Positions 7,423 to 15,633 of a DNA stretch of 15,791 nucleotides are shown here, piece after piece. The stretch's first letter is position 1. Each line of letters starts with the position of its first letter. Both the position numbers and the translations under genes were made by a program. Under the pieces are notes generated by a model. The model saw only the letters and a list, made by a program, of their open reading frames with translations. It made no database searches and was not told the origin of the DNA. Source of the stretch: Candidatus Sumerlaeota bacterium (GTDB taxonomy: Bacteria; UBP6; UBA1177); the NCBI GenBank assembly GCA_007136595.1, contig SLGQ01000248.1:1-15791 (forward strand), in the 5' to 3' direction.

Positions 7423-10311
7423 ATGAAAGGACTGCGAACCTGGAAAATTTGCTTGATCATGGCAGTTATGCTGCTGCTTTTCTCTTCATGTATGCCGGAA
7501 GAAAGCTTTCTTGATATCGAGTGCAGCACATTCAATGACTGTGAGATAGGGGAGAGGTGCTACAAAGCAAAATGTCTTAACAACCTTATGGAACCTAAAA
7601 ATCCTCTTGATGAGAGAGAAGAGTTTGCCGGAATAGAGTACATTACAAACAAAATTTTTTATCATGGAAGAGTGAGTGTTCCTGACAACTATATTCTCCC
7701 TTACAGATATATGAGGGTGCGATACGGAAAAGACAGACTGCTTCAAAATGTTGATGAAGTTAACGGAACTTTCTGGGTCAGGATCAATGCCGTTGGAACA
7801 ACTCTTCTTGTTCTTGAAACAAACTATGAAGATGAATCTAAAAATGTCCCTCTGATGCTGACGGTTTTTCCTTCAAACGGTGAAAACTATTTTAAAAGGA
7901 AAAACATCGAGTTCAGTGTGAGAGAAACTGCTGTTGCCCTCATATTTCTTCAGCCCGGACTTGCAACGACAACAAATCCTCTTTATAATGCGGCACTCCT
8001 TGAAATGATCAGAGGACTTGAGTCAACAAAAACTCTTATAAGAATTTTAAGAGATAAAATGACAACCATGACACCCAGCATTGTTCTTTCAGGGGATATA
8101 GACATACAGAATGCGATAGCTTCGGCAATCAATGAACTTTACTTCGGAAAGCAGGAAACATCAGGTTTGATGCCTACACCCGTTCCTATGACAGGACTTG
8201 TTGTAACAGAGGATGATCATACTGAAAATTTTCACAACTCTGTTTTGAGGGAGTTTCCCAAAGAGCCGAGGGAAGATGAAGTAGACGGAGTTTTTGTAAA
8301 ATATTTCAATGAAGCGGGTCCCGCCGTAAAAGCATACAACACAAGACCCCGGTGGGTTTATTTTTATGTTGATGATATGCCCAGGGAATCAATGATACCG
8401 GGAGAACCTGACTATGACGGTATTGACCCTGATGCTCTCCCTTCTTTTATTGTTCCGCCGAAATACTATGTTTCGCCGACCATCAGACATAAAGTTCAAA
8501 GATTTATTGTTGATAACGATGAATATCTGACCGAAACCCTTATTGTGGAAGGGCAGCCAAACAGGTTGTCGTCAGAAATAGCGACTTTTTTCGACTATGT
8601 TCCTGAAACTGAAAAAACATCTTTGAGGTTTAAGGGAAGAGATATTCAGGAAGGACTTCTTGTGAGTTATTTCCCGGCTCCGGGCAGTGCCGAACTGGAA
8701 GACAGATCGCTTGATCCGTTATGGGCATCTTACTTTACTCAAATAATGCTTCCTCTCATAATGATATCGAGCGATGTCAATGATAATTTTCTTAGAGTCC
8801 TTTTAAATTATGACCGTGTTGTAAACAAAGGAATGCGTCAACATCCGGTTTTTGTGATCACTGAAGGGATAAGAAAAAGAGGGATAGGGCTGAGAGTTAA
8901 CGATTTTATGAGAACAAGAAAAAACTATTTAAATACTCCGATGTACAAACGGGATCTTTATGTCAATGTAATGAATGTCCTTTTAAGTTCTTTTTCAGCC
9001 GAAACAAGAAGTAGCAGAGCTTTTCTTGAAGATATTGAAAAACTTACCGAAAGCAGAGCCTATGTTGATCAGTTAATGGAGGTATCAAATCTGATATTCA
9101 GGCAGATGTTCCCTGTCGATATTGTTAACAGGTTTGAAGGTATGGACACTCCGATAATTGAATTCACTGATGAAATATTCAATTTCGAGGGCAGGGGTGA
9201 AGATATTTATTATTTTAATGAAACTGCAAAAGAAGATGATAACGGTGATGATCCCGACGACGATATTTATATAGAACCTTTTCCGACAGATGAATTTGTA
9301 TGTGCACAGGAAAGATGTCTCTGCTCTGCAGCAGGAGGTTTTGATACATCTTCATTCCAGATACAGGATACTCCCGGTTGCATGTTGTTTGTCCCTGCAG
9401 CAAACAGAGCATTTTTGATGGGATCCAACACAAAGGAAGCTTTTCCGATGGAGGGACCTCCGCACTGGGTAACTGTTCATGAAAATTTTCTCATAGATAA
9501 ATATGAAGTCACTGTTGCTCAATACAAAAGGTTCCTTAATGACCCCGACAATCATCACTGGTTGCCTGAAAACGCGATCGAACCGGATGATGATCACGGT
9601 ATGGAAAAGTGCTGGGGCAATGATAAATACCTTGAAGAATGGTTCCATGAATACAGCAAAAACAAATATATAGAGAGTCCAAGGAACGACAGAATGCCTG
9701 TAACAAGTGTCTGCTGGTATGCGGCAAAAGCATACTGCGAATGGGCCGGGAAAAGACTTCCGACAGAAATTGAATGGGAATATGCTGCAAAAGCAAGTGA
9801 TGACTGTGTCTGTCTAGATATGGACTCGGATTGCAAAGAATCAGGCAGAAGGTGTCCTGAAATGCCATGGGGAACAAGTTTCTGGGACAGTATGTATCTT
9901 CCGTACAGGGCTAATTACAGAAACAGTAACGACCCTTTTGAGCCGAGCCGTCTTTTAAAAGAAAATGTCGATGCAGATACTCTGGCTATTTTATTCCCTG
10001 AACCTCATGTAACACCTGTAGGTTTTTTCAACGGTTCAAAATACGATGCATTTACAACAAGAGATGGAAGAAGCCCCAGTGGAGTTTATGATATGGCAGG
10101 GAATGCTGAAGAATGGGTTGGAACAAGATTCTTTTACTATTCCGATCTTTTTGAAGGGGGCTTTCCTATTCCTGTAGGAGATCAGAGATCTGTCAGAGGC
10201 GGAAGCTGGAAAACATCGAGAAGACTTATAAGAACTACTTTCAGAAGGGGAGTTAATCCTCAATACAATTCTAACTCCATAGGTTTCAGATGTGCAATGG
10301 ATGTAGAATGA
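7423..10311 (+). CDS. Large lipoprotein with C-terminal FGE/SUMF1-fold domain
   Basis: A 962-aa predicted lipoprotein. The signal peptide ends in a lipobox LFSSC, giving lipidated C23. A compact four-cysteine motif follows (C34, C40, C46, C51; C-x5-C-x5-C-x4-C with DCEIGERC), like those after the lipobox in many myxobacterial surface proteins. Residues of about 60-180 look like a beta-sandwich, and the middle (about 180-600) matches nothing I recognise. An Asp-rich linker (about 605-625) precedes the formylglycine-generating-enzyme-like domain (about 650-960), with LIDKYEVTVAQYKRF, AGKRLPTEIEWEYAA (R778), YDMAGNAEEWV (G893) and GGSW (926-929) to GFRCAMD. The two FGE active-site cysteines expected after GGSW are absent, so sulfatase activation is unlikely; a C-type-lectin-like binding role is more plausible. 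GAGGTGA gives a good Shine-Dalgarno sequence 7 nt before the ATG. Confidence 0.87.
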   Translation: MKGLRTWKICLIMAVMLLLFSSCMPEESFLDIECSTFNDCEIGERCYKAKCLNNLMEPKNPLDEREEFAGIEYITNKIFYHGRVSVPDNYILPYRYMRVRYGKDRLLQNVDEVNGTFWVRINAVGTTLLVLETNYEDESKNVPLMLTVFPSNGENYFKRKNIEFSVRETAVALIFLQPGLATTTNPLYNAALLEMIRGLESTKTLIRILRDKMTTMTPSIVLSGDIDIQNAIASAINELYFGKQETSGLMPTPVPMTGLVVTEDDHTENFHNSVLREFPKEPREDEVDGVFVKYFNEAGPAVKAYNTRPRWVYFYVDDMPRESMIPGEPDYDGIDPDALPSFIVPPKYYVSPTIRHKVQRFIVDNDEYLTETLIVEGQPNRLSSEIATFFDYVPETEKTSLRFKGRDIQEGLLVSYFPAPGSAELEDRSLDPLWASYFTQIMLPLIMISSDVNDNFLRVLLNYDRVVNKGMRQHPVFVITEGIRKRGIGLRVNDFMRTRKNYLNTPMYKRDLYVNVMNVLLSSFSAETRSSRAFLEDIEKLTESRAYVDQLMEVSNLIFRQMFPVDIVNRFEGMDTPIIEFTDEIFNFEGRGEDIYYFNETAKEDDNGDDPDDDIYIEPFPTDEFVCAQERCLCSAAGGFDTSSFQIQDTPGCMLFVPAANRAFLMGSNTKEAFPMEGPPHWVTVHENFLIDKYEVTVAQYKRFLNDPDNHHWLPENAIEPDDDHGMEKCWGNDKYLEEWFHEYSKNKYIESPRNDRMPVTSVCWYAAKAYCEWAGKRLPTEIEWEYAAKASDDCVCLDMDSDCKESGRRCPEMPWGTSFWDSMYLPYRANYRNSNDPFEPSRLLKENVDADTLAILFPEPHVTPVGFFNGSKYDAFTTRDGRSPSGVYDMAGNAEEWVGTRFFYYSDLFEGGFPIPVGDQRSVRGGSWKTSRRLIRTTFRRGVNPQYNSNSIGFRCAMDVE

Positions 10312-10345
10312 TGTGTAATATTATTAGAGCGAACAAGAGGATATC

Positions 10346-11671
10346 ATGAAGTTTTTAAAGTTTCTTTTTTTCATTTCTTTTTTACTGATCATTTCAGGAC
10401 AAATAGAGGGGCAGATCGTAAGAGAAGGAGATGAATGGCGGGTTTATGATGAGCAGTATTCCGAGGAGATCCATTTTGAATACAGGGATGTTTTAATACC
10501 ATATACAAAGTGGGGTACCGGAGACTGGATGCCCGGCTGTTCCGGACTTATCCCCGTAAGCATAAAGCTTAATCTTGAATATGGTGCCGAAATGGGTGCT
10601 GAAATGAAAGGAAGAGCTTTGGCAAAATGGCCCGAAGCTGTCAAAGTTTATTGGGAGGGAACTCCCGAAAGCGGAAAGGCTGATATGTGGTATGGGATCA
10701 CAATGGAAGCTTTGTGGAAAAACTGCTTTACCGGTACTGAAAGACCTCTCAGCGAATGGCTTAACTTTGACCTAAGCTTTCAGGACAACAAGGTTTTTCA
10801 GCCGTTTCTCCTTGACGGCAATGTTGACAATCCCGTTTCAATGGAAGACAGCATTGACCACTTTGACCTTTATGAAGGAACACTTGCCGATATGGTTGGT
10901 GGAGGATGCGGTTTGAGTATCCCGTTCATCGGCGATATTTGCAGCCTTATTCACTTTAAATTTGAACTTGACGGAAAAATGTATGTTGAAATTTTCGGGA
11001 GCAGGATAGCTCTTGATGAAAAACAGCAGCGAAGCATTTATTCCGATGATCAGTATATACTTGTCGAACCGCCTGTCCTTGGTACAATGTTGGAAATTCC
11101 TGTGCACTATGAAAGCAGAGTATATCAGGAAACCTTGATAATTATTACCATTACTATCAGGATAAGGATACTGGAACTTGAATTCCCGATTCCTATTGAA
11201 ATACCAATTTATAATGCAGATAAAATATGGAGATACAATTCCCAGTCAGTATCATTTAACTTTCCTTCTATTTTTATAGAAAACAGAATGAAATCTTTTG
11301 CGGAAACTGTTCCCGGTGATGAAGATTACTGGGAGTTTGAAGTTCAAAATATCGGATCCAGAGAGCTTACTGCAAAAGTAGTTTCAGATGACCCTAACTT
11401 TATTGTTCTTCCGGACACAATAAATTTAGATCCCGGGGGATCAACAACTTTAACTGTTTTCTTCAAACCATACAGCACCGGACAAAAACGGGGAACTATA
11501 AAGTTTTATAGCAATGATCCGGTTGAACCCTACACTACCGTTGCATTGTTCGGTTACAGCAGTGAAACTCAAACTCAGTGGTCAAGAGTGATCGACGGAG
11601 AAGAGCCGAGATGGGAGCTTGAAAAAAGAGAAGGAGGGTGCTCCATTACTTTGATAGGGGGTGAGAAATGA
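10346..11671 (+). CDS. Secreted protein with C-terminal ASH (choice-of-anchor-D-like) domain
   Basis: A 441-aa exported protein. The signal peptide (KFLKFLFFISFLLIISG) is likely cut near residue 22; there is no lipobox. The large N-terminal part (about 23-320) is strand-rich and contains several cysteines, including GGGCGLSIPFIGDICSLI, and an odd Ile-rich stretch IIITITIRIRILELEFPIP. I recognise no family there. Residues of about 322-405 form an ASH/MSP-like immunoglobulin fold: WEFEVQNIGSRELTAKVV, LDPGGSTTLTVFFKP and KFYSNDPVEPYTTVALFG are typical strands. The tail ends with EGGCSITLIGGEK. AAGAGG at 10335-10340 precedes the ATG by 5 nt. The stop overlaps the next start as ATGA, which implies translational coupling with the second FGE lipoprotein and so perhaps a shared complex. 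Confidence 0.8.
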   Translation: MKFLKFLFFISFLLIISGQIEGQIVREGDEWRVYDEQYSEEIHFEYRDVLIPYTKWGTGDWMPGCSGLIPVSIKLNLEYGAEMGAEMKGRALAKWPEAVKVYWEGTPESGKADMWYGITMEALWKNCFTGTERPLSEWLNFDLSFQDNKVFQPFLLDGNVDNPVSMEDSIDHFDLYEGTLADMVGGGCGLSIPFIGDICSLIHFKFELDGKMYVEIFGSRIALDEKQQRSIYSDDQYILVEPPVLGTMLEIPVHYESRVYQETLIIITITIRIRILELEFPIPIEIPIYNADKIWRYNSQSVSFNFPSIFIENRMKSFAETVPGDEDYWEFEVQNIGSRELTAKVVSDDPNFIVLPDTINLDPGGSTTLTVFFKPYSTGQKRGTIKFYSNDPVEPYTTVALFGYSSETQTQWSRVIDGEEPRWELEKREGGCSITLIGGEK

Positions 11672-12963
11672 TGAAACTTTTCTCTTTTGTCATGTCCAGC
11701 CTTTTTATCCTTCTTTCATTTGTATCTTCATGCCAGCAGGCTGAAGATGTTATGTATCAAAAATACGGAGAAGATTTTGACAACAAAGGAGGCATATATG
11801 AAGGTGTAGGCAATGTTGTCGTCCATATTCCGGAAAATTCTCTTCCGGAAGATATAGAAAAGGTGACAATTACTATATTTGCCTTAGACACTCCGCCTCT
11901 TACAAATGCATCAATGCCTGTTACAAATACTTTTTCGATTTCTCCTGCAGCCATTGAGTTTCAAAGGGATTTAACGGTGGTAATTCCTTATGATGAAGAA
12001 GAATTTCCTAATTTACTGAGCGAACTTGACATAAAACCTTATTTTTCACTTGACAGACAAACCTTTGAACTTATCCCCCCGGACAGATATGAACTTGATG
12101 TTGAAAACAACATCGTAAAGATTTTGACAAAATATCTTGGCAACTTTCACCTTGGATTTCCCAAAGAGCTGGTTTCCCAGGAAAACCTTGAGTCAGAAGG
12201 AATTGCAGAAATGGTTCTTATTCCCCAGGGAGTTTTTGATTTTGGAGCTCCTGAAGGGACAAGGACGGAAGTTCCGGAAGATGAGGAAGGTTTAAAAGAA
12301 TCCGAAGGTTTTAACAAAGTTTTTCTTTCATCATATTACATAGATAAATATGAGGTTACAAACCAGCAGTACCAGTTGTGTCAGGAAGCCGGAGTATGTA
12401 CTGAACCTCACAGCATAACTTCGGTTCTTTACAACAACTATTATTACAACCCGATATATGCCGGATTCCCGGTTATCTGGGTAACATGGAATCAGGCTTC
12501 CACATTTTGTCAGTGGGCAGGCAAGAGACTTCCTACTGAAGCCGAGTGGGAAAAAGCTGCAAGAGGTGAAAATTTCAGGAAATATCCATGGGGAGATGAA
12601 TCGCCTTCAGATAACATTGAAGCTACCGTAGCTAACCACTCCGCTCTTTTTGGAGATGTTACCAATGCTGCCTGGGGTGATGACGGTGTTTCCCCTTACG
12701 GTGTTTACAACATGGCTGGAAATGTTGCAGAGTGGACAGCTACATGGCACAATATTGATACCTATTATAAAAAACACACCGATGGAGGAGTTATTGAAAA
12801 CCCGAGAGGTCCCGCAGATTCTCCGACAATGGAAAAAGTAATTAAGGGGGGAAGCTGGGTTTCTCTTGAAAATGAAGTGACAACTTACCATAGGGACAAA
12901 GCTTTCCCTAATTACAGATATTACAATTTAGGTTTCAGATGTGTGTTGCCGGTTGATAATTAA
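11668..12963 (+). CDS. Lipoprotein with ZU5-like N-domain and C-terminal FGE/SUMF1-fold domain
   Basis: A 431-aa predicted lipoprotein. The lipobox is FVSSC, with C22 lipidated. Residues of about 42-165 (GVGNVVVHIPENSLPEDI, SISPAAIEFQRDLTVVIPY) resemble a ZU5-type beta-sandwich, a tentative call. The FGE-like domain spans about 180-428 and is close to the family standard: MVLIPQGVFDFGAPEG, YYIDKYEVTNQQYQLC, AGKRLPTEAEWEKAARG, YPWGDE, YGVYNMAGNVAEWTATW and GGSW (394-397) to LGFRCVLP. The catalytic cysteine pair of sulfatase-activating FGE is missing after GGSW, so a binding or structural role is more likely than formylglycine formation. The ATG at 11668 overlaps the previous stop in ATGA, with a purine-rich GGGGGTGAGAA just upstream. 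It is paralogous over its C-terminal domain to the larger lipoprotein at 7423. Confidence 0.87.
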   Translation: MMKLFSFVMSSLFILLSFVSSCQQAEDVMYQKYGEDFDNKGGIYEGVGNVVVHIPENSLPEDIEKVTITIFALDTPPLTNASMPVTNTFSISPAAIEFQRDLTVVIPYDEEEFPNLLSELDIKPYFSLDRQTFELIPPDRYELDVENNIVKILTKYLGNFHLGFPKELVSQENLESEGIAEMVLIPQGVFDFGAPEGTRTEVPEDEEGLKESEGFNKVFLSSYYIDKYEVTNQQYQLCQEAGVCTEPHSITSVLYNNYYYNPIYAGFPVIWVTWNQASTFCQWAGKRLPTEAEWEKAARGENFRKYPWGDESPSDNIEATVANHSALFGDVTNAAWGDDGVSPYGVYNMAGNVAEWTATWHNIDTYYKKHTDGGVIENPRGPADSPTMEKVIKGGSWVSLENEVTTYHRDKAFPNYRYYNLGFRCVLPVDN

Positions 12964-12981
12964 TAGACCAGGAGATATAAA

Positions 12982-14751
12982 ATGAGACAAAACGGTGTTA
13001 AACACCTTTTTTTAACGGTGCTTTTAGTTCTGATGATAATGTTCACCGGATGTTCAGGCTCCGATAATCCCACTAACGGGAATGGAGAAGATCCCGATTC
13101 CGACACACAATTTCCAGACAGTGAAGCTCCGGATAAAAGCGGTGGCGGCATAATAAAAGACTGCAACTATTCCAGTACTGATAACAGGCTGACCCCCAAA
13201 AGTGACGGAATACAATTTTCAGGACATGTTTTTGGAGAAAAATCTCTTACAAGGTTCATATACATCATGAACAGATGTTATAACTGTGATGGAAGTTCTC
13301 CCCTTGTAATATCAGACATTTCAATCGTTGATGAAAACGGCAATCCTGATCCCGGTGATTTTACTCTGGAAATAAACCCTCTTGAAGATGGTCCCGTTAA
13401 CTTGCAAAATGATGAGGAGATCGGAATAGGGGTATCTATTTTCGGTAACACTTGGGATCAACATGTACGGTACTTAAGGATCCGGAGCAATGACAAATGC
13501 CGTCCCAGATTTGATATAAAGCTTTCAGGGCAGGCAAAACCTACGGGAATGATAGTTGTTAAAACTATTGATGACGATGATCCTGATGATGAAATTATGG
13601 TTTTTGGAGATGTAATAGAAGAAGAAATCCACAGATTGAAAGTAGAAAATATCGGGACTGCGAGTCTATCGATCTTTTCTTTGTCTGTAACCTCAGGAAG
13701 ATCTAACAGTTCAAATGAGCCGGGATTCTTTATAAGTGAATCTCCTGCTCCGGGAGTAACTATTCCTCCTCAGGGTGAACTTGAAATAAAAATAGGGTGC
13801 CGTAATGACAAAGAGTACCCTGTTCCCCTTACAGGAGAATTGTTGATACTTAACAGTGATCCTACTCATTACGGAGCAAACACTGAAAAGCGGATAACCT
13901 TAAGGTGCGGGCCCAATGTTACATCTGCTCCCGAAGCTGTCCTTGAATGTGAGCCTGAAAAGGTGTCGGTTCTTCAGTGGGCGGTTCTTGATGGAAGCAA
14001 AAGTGTTGACAGCGATGGGAATCAAGCCACAGATATGAGATATTTGTGGTCATTCAGGTCAACCCCCGGAGGAATAAACCTTGATATAGTTGATGATCTT
14101 AATAGAGCAGGGAATCCTCTGAACAACGATCCCTCCAACAGGATATCAAGAGCAGCTTTTCAATCAAGAATGAAGGGGGAGTATATTGTAAGGCTTGTGG
14201 TGATAGACAATAGAAATGTTTACAGCACTCCTGCAGAATGTACAGTTGAAGCAATATCTGATGATGATCTTATGGTTAAGCTTTTCTGGACAAATAAAAA
14301 TGCAGACCTTGATCTCCATCTTATCGCACCGGGCGGAACATACGGCTGCCCTGAAACAAGCTGTTATTTCTGGAACTGTTCTCCGCAGTATGATGGGCAG
14401 AGACCTGACTGGGGTGAACAGGGAGATACCAAGGACGATCCTTTCCTCGATGTTGACAACACAACGGGGCTTGGTCCTGAAACAATTTATATAAATAAAC
14501 CTGCTAACGGTATATACAGAGTTGTTGTCCATGCTTATGATCTGTCACATGGTCCAAGCACGGCAATAGTTAAAGCTTATGCTCATTCTGACGAGGTAAT
14601 GTCTAAACAATTGCTTATGAACAAAACAAACACCTGCTGGGAAGTTTATACAATTGAAGTGACAGATGGTGACGGAGAAAAGAAAAACCTTGTATATAAG
14701 GCGGTTGAACCTGCTGTTGCCTATGATTGTGAAAGACCTCAACAACACTGA
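12982..14751 (+). CDS. Multidomain lipoprotein: ASH-like, PKD and YfaP-like C-terminal domain
   Basis: A 589-aa predicted lipoprotein. The lipobox is MFTGC, with C24 lipidated, followed by an Asp/Asn/Gly/Pro-rich spacer (25-56) that would hold the folded part off the membrane. Two ASH-like beta-sandwich regions follow (about 65-180 and 188-312; HRLKVENIGTASLSIFSLSV, IPPQGELEIKIGC). A PKD-like domain comes next (about 316-424; VLDGSKSVDSDGN, YLWSF, GEYIVRLVVIDNRN). The C-terminal domain (about 431-545) carries LFWTNKNADLDLHLIAPGG and NGIYRVVVHAYD, the pattern of the YfaP/DUF2135 group. AGGAGA lies 6 nt before the ATG, and the gene starts 18 nt after the FGE lipoprotein. The architecture suggests an extracellular adhesive or scaffold protein; no catalytic residues are evident. 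Confidence 0.85.
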   Translation: MRQNGVKHLFLTVLLVLMIMFTGCSGSDNPTNGNGEDPDSDTQFPDSEAPDKSGGGIIKDCNYSSTDNRLTPKSDGIQFSGHVFGEKSLTRFIYIMNRCYNCDGSSPLVISDISIVDENGNPDPGDFTLEINPLEDGPVNLQNDEEIGIGVSIFGNTWDQHVRYLRIRSNDKCRPRFDIKLSGQAKPTGMIVVKTIDDDDPDDEIMVFGDVIEEEIHRLKVENIGTASLSIFSLSVTSGRSNSSNEPGFFISESPAPGVTIPPQGELEIKIGCRNDKEYPVPLTGELLILNSDPTHYGANTEKRITLRCGPNVTSAPEAVLECEPEKVSVLQWAVLDGSKSVDSDGNQATDMRYLWSFRSTPGGINLDIVDDLNRAGNPLNNDPSNRISRAAFQSRMKGEYIVRLVVIDNRNVYSTPAECTVEAISDDDLMVKLFWTNKNADLDLHLIAPGGTYGCPETSCYFWNCSPQYDGQRPDWGEQGDTKDDPFLDVDNTTGLGPETIYINKPANGIYRVVVHAYDLSHGPSTAIVKAYAHSDEVMSKQLLMNKTNTCWEVYTIEVTDGDGEKKNLVYKAVEPAVAYDCERPQQH

Positions 14752-14783
14752 AATCTTTGAAGAAAAATCTTAAGGAGTACTGA

Positions 14784-15560
14784 ATGACACTTGTTGAATC
14801 AATAATTCTCGGTATAATTCAAGGGCTTACTGAATTTCTTCCGGTAAGTTCATCAGGCCACCTTGTCCTTTTTCAACATATAATGGGACACAAGGAGGTT
14901 CCGTTGCTGTTCGATGTTCTTCTCCATGTCGCTTCGCTCATTGCAATTTTAATATTTTTCAGAAAAAAACTTTTTGCTCTTGCTGAAGGTGTTGTCATTA
15001 AAAAAGATGATACCTCGATAAGAGAAGTAATAATGTTGGCGATAGGTACGGCAGTTACAGTTGCAATGGTGATTTTTGTAAAACCTGTCCTGATGCATAT
15101 AAGAGAGCATCCGAAAGTTCTCGGGTTCACCTTTCTTTTTACTGCGGCTATACTTGTTGTTGCCAACTATCTTATGAAAAAGATAAGGGCCGACAAATCG
15201 GTATCAGTCAAAGATGCCCTTTTTATCGGGTTTTTTCAGGGGCTTGCCATCCTTCCCGGCATTTCAAGGTCAGGTTCTACAATTGCTGCTGCACTTTTCA
15301 AAAAAATCCCCGGAGAAAAAGCAGTAGAGTTCTCTTTTCTCCTTGCGATCCCTGCGATAGGGGGGGCAATGGTTCTTGAAGCATTCAAGGGTGAATGGGG
15401 TTCAATAGAGTTCTTCCCCACATTGGCAGGTTGTATCGCCTCCTTTGTTGCAAGTTTGTTTGCACTGAAACTTCTTGTGATGATGGTGAAAAAAACCATT
15501 CTTTTCCCTTTTTCCATTTACCTTTTCTTTCTTTCATTGTCGATTTTCATTTTCAGATAA
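14784..15560 (+). CDS. uppP: Undecaprenyl-diphosphatase UppP/BacA
   Basis: This integral inner-membrane phosphatase removes a phosphate from undecaprenyl diphosphate, recycling the carrier lipid for peptidoglycan and other envelope glycans; extra copies confer bacitracin resistance. The 258-aa length is normal. Both signature motifs are present. The first is QGLTEFLPVSSSGH (13-26), the (E/Q)GxxE motif with E17 and H26. The second is PGISRSGST (158-166), in which R162 matches the essential arginine of E. coli UppP. The rest is a series of hydrophobic helices. TAAGGAG at 14771-14777 gives a strong Shine-Dalgarno sequence 6 nt before the ATG. The gene lies 32 nt after the PKD lipoprotein, so it may be the last gene of that transcript. 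No terminator is evident downstream. Confidence 0.96.
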   Translation: MTLVESIILGIIQGLTEFLPVSSSGHLVLFQHIMGHKEVPLLFDVLLHVASLIAILIFFRKKLFALAEGVVIKKDDTSIREVIMLAIGTAVTVAMVIFVKPVLMHIREHPKVLGFTFLFTAAILVVANYLMKKIRADKSVSVKDALFIGFFQGLAILPGISRSGSTIAAALFKKIPGEKAVEFSFLLAIPAIGGAMVLEAFKGEWGSIEFFPTLAGCIASFVASLFALKLLVMMVKKTILFPFSIYLFFLSLSIFIFR

Positions 15561-15577
15561 TTTTAAGAATGCAAAAC

Positions 15578-15606
15578 TTGACTACTCATGACACTTTTTC
15601 TATACT
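15578..15606 (+). promoter_or_regulatory. Strong candidate sigma70-type promoter
   Basis: TTGACT (15578-15583) and TATACT (15601-15606) are separated by exactly 17 nt, each matching the consensus at 5 of 6 positions. Transcription would start near 15613, leaving a very short leader of about 20 nt before the ATG at 15634. It lies just downstream of the uppP stop and should drive the next gene separately. Confidence 0.66.
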
Positions 15607-15620
15607 TTGCGAAAGATGAT

Positions 15621-15628
15621 GAGGAGGT
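15621..15628 (+). promoter_or_regulatory. Ribosome binding site GAGGAGGT
   Basis: A near-perfect anti-16S complement lies 5 nt before ATG 15634. It fixes the start of the partial gene at the window end, which would otherwise be hard to call from its short coding length. Confidence 0.8.
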
Positions 15629-15633
15629 ACCGG

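Noticed and set aside
10316..10323. TAATATTA palindrome between the first FGE lipoprotein and the ASH protein
   Set aside because: Such short A/T palindromes are expected by chance in A+T-rich DNA, and no promoter or hairpin accompanies it.
7423..12963. FGE domains as a sulfatase-maturation or anaerobic modification system
   Set aside because: Neither FGE-fold domain has the catalytic cysteine pair, and no sulfatase or radical-SAM maturase gene is present.
15395..15619. 74-aa + strand open frame across the uppP 3' end
   Set aside because: It lies mostly inside uppP in another frame, covers the promoter-like region and has no ribosome site or recognisable domain.
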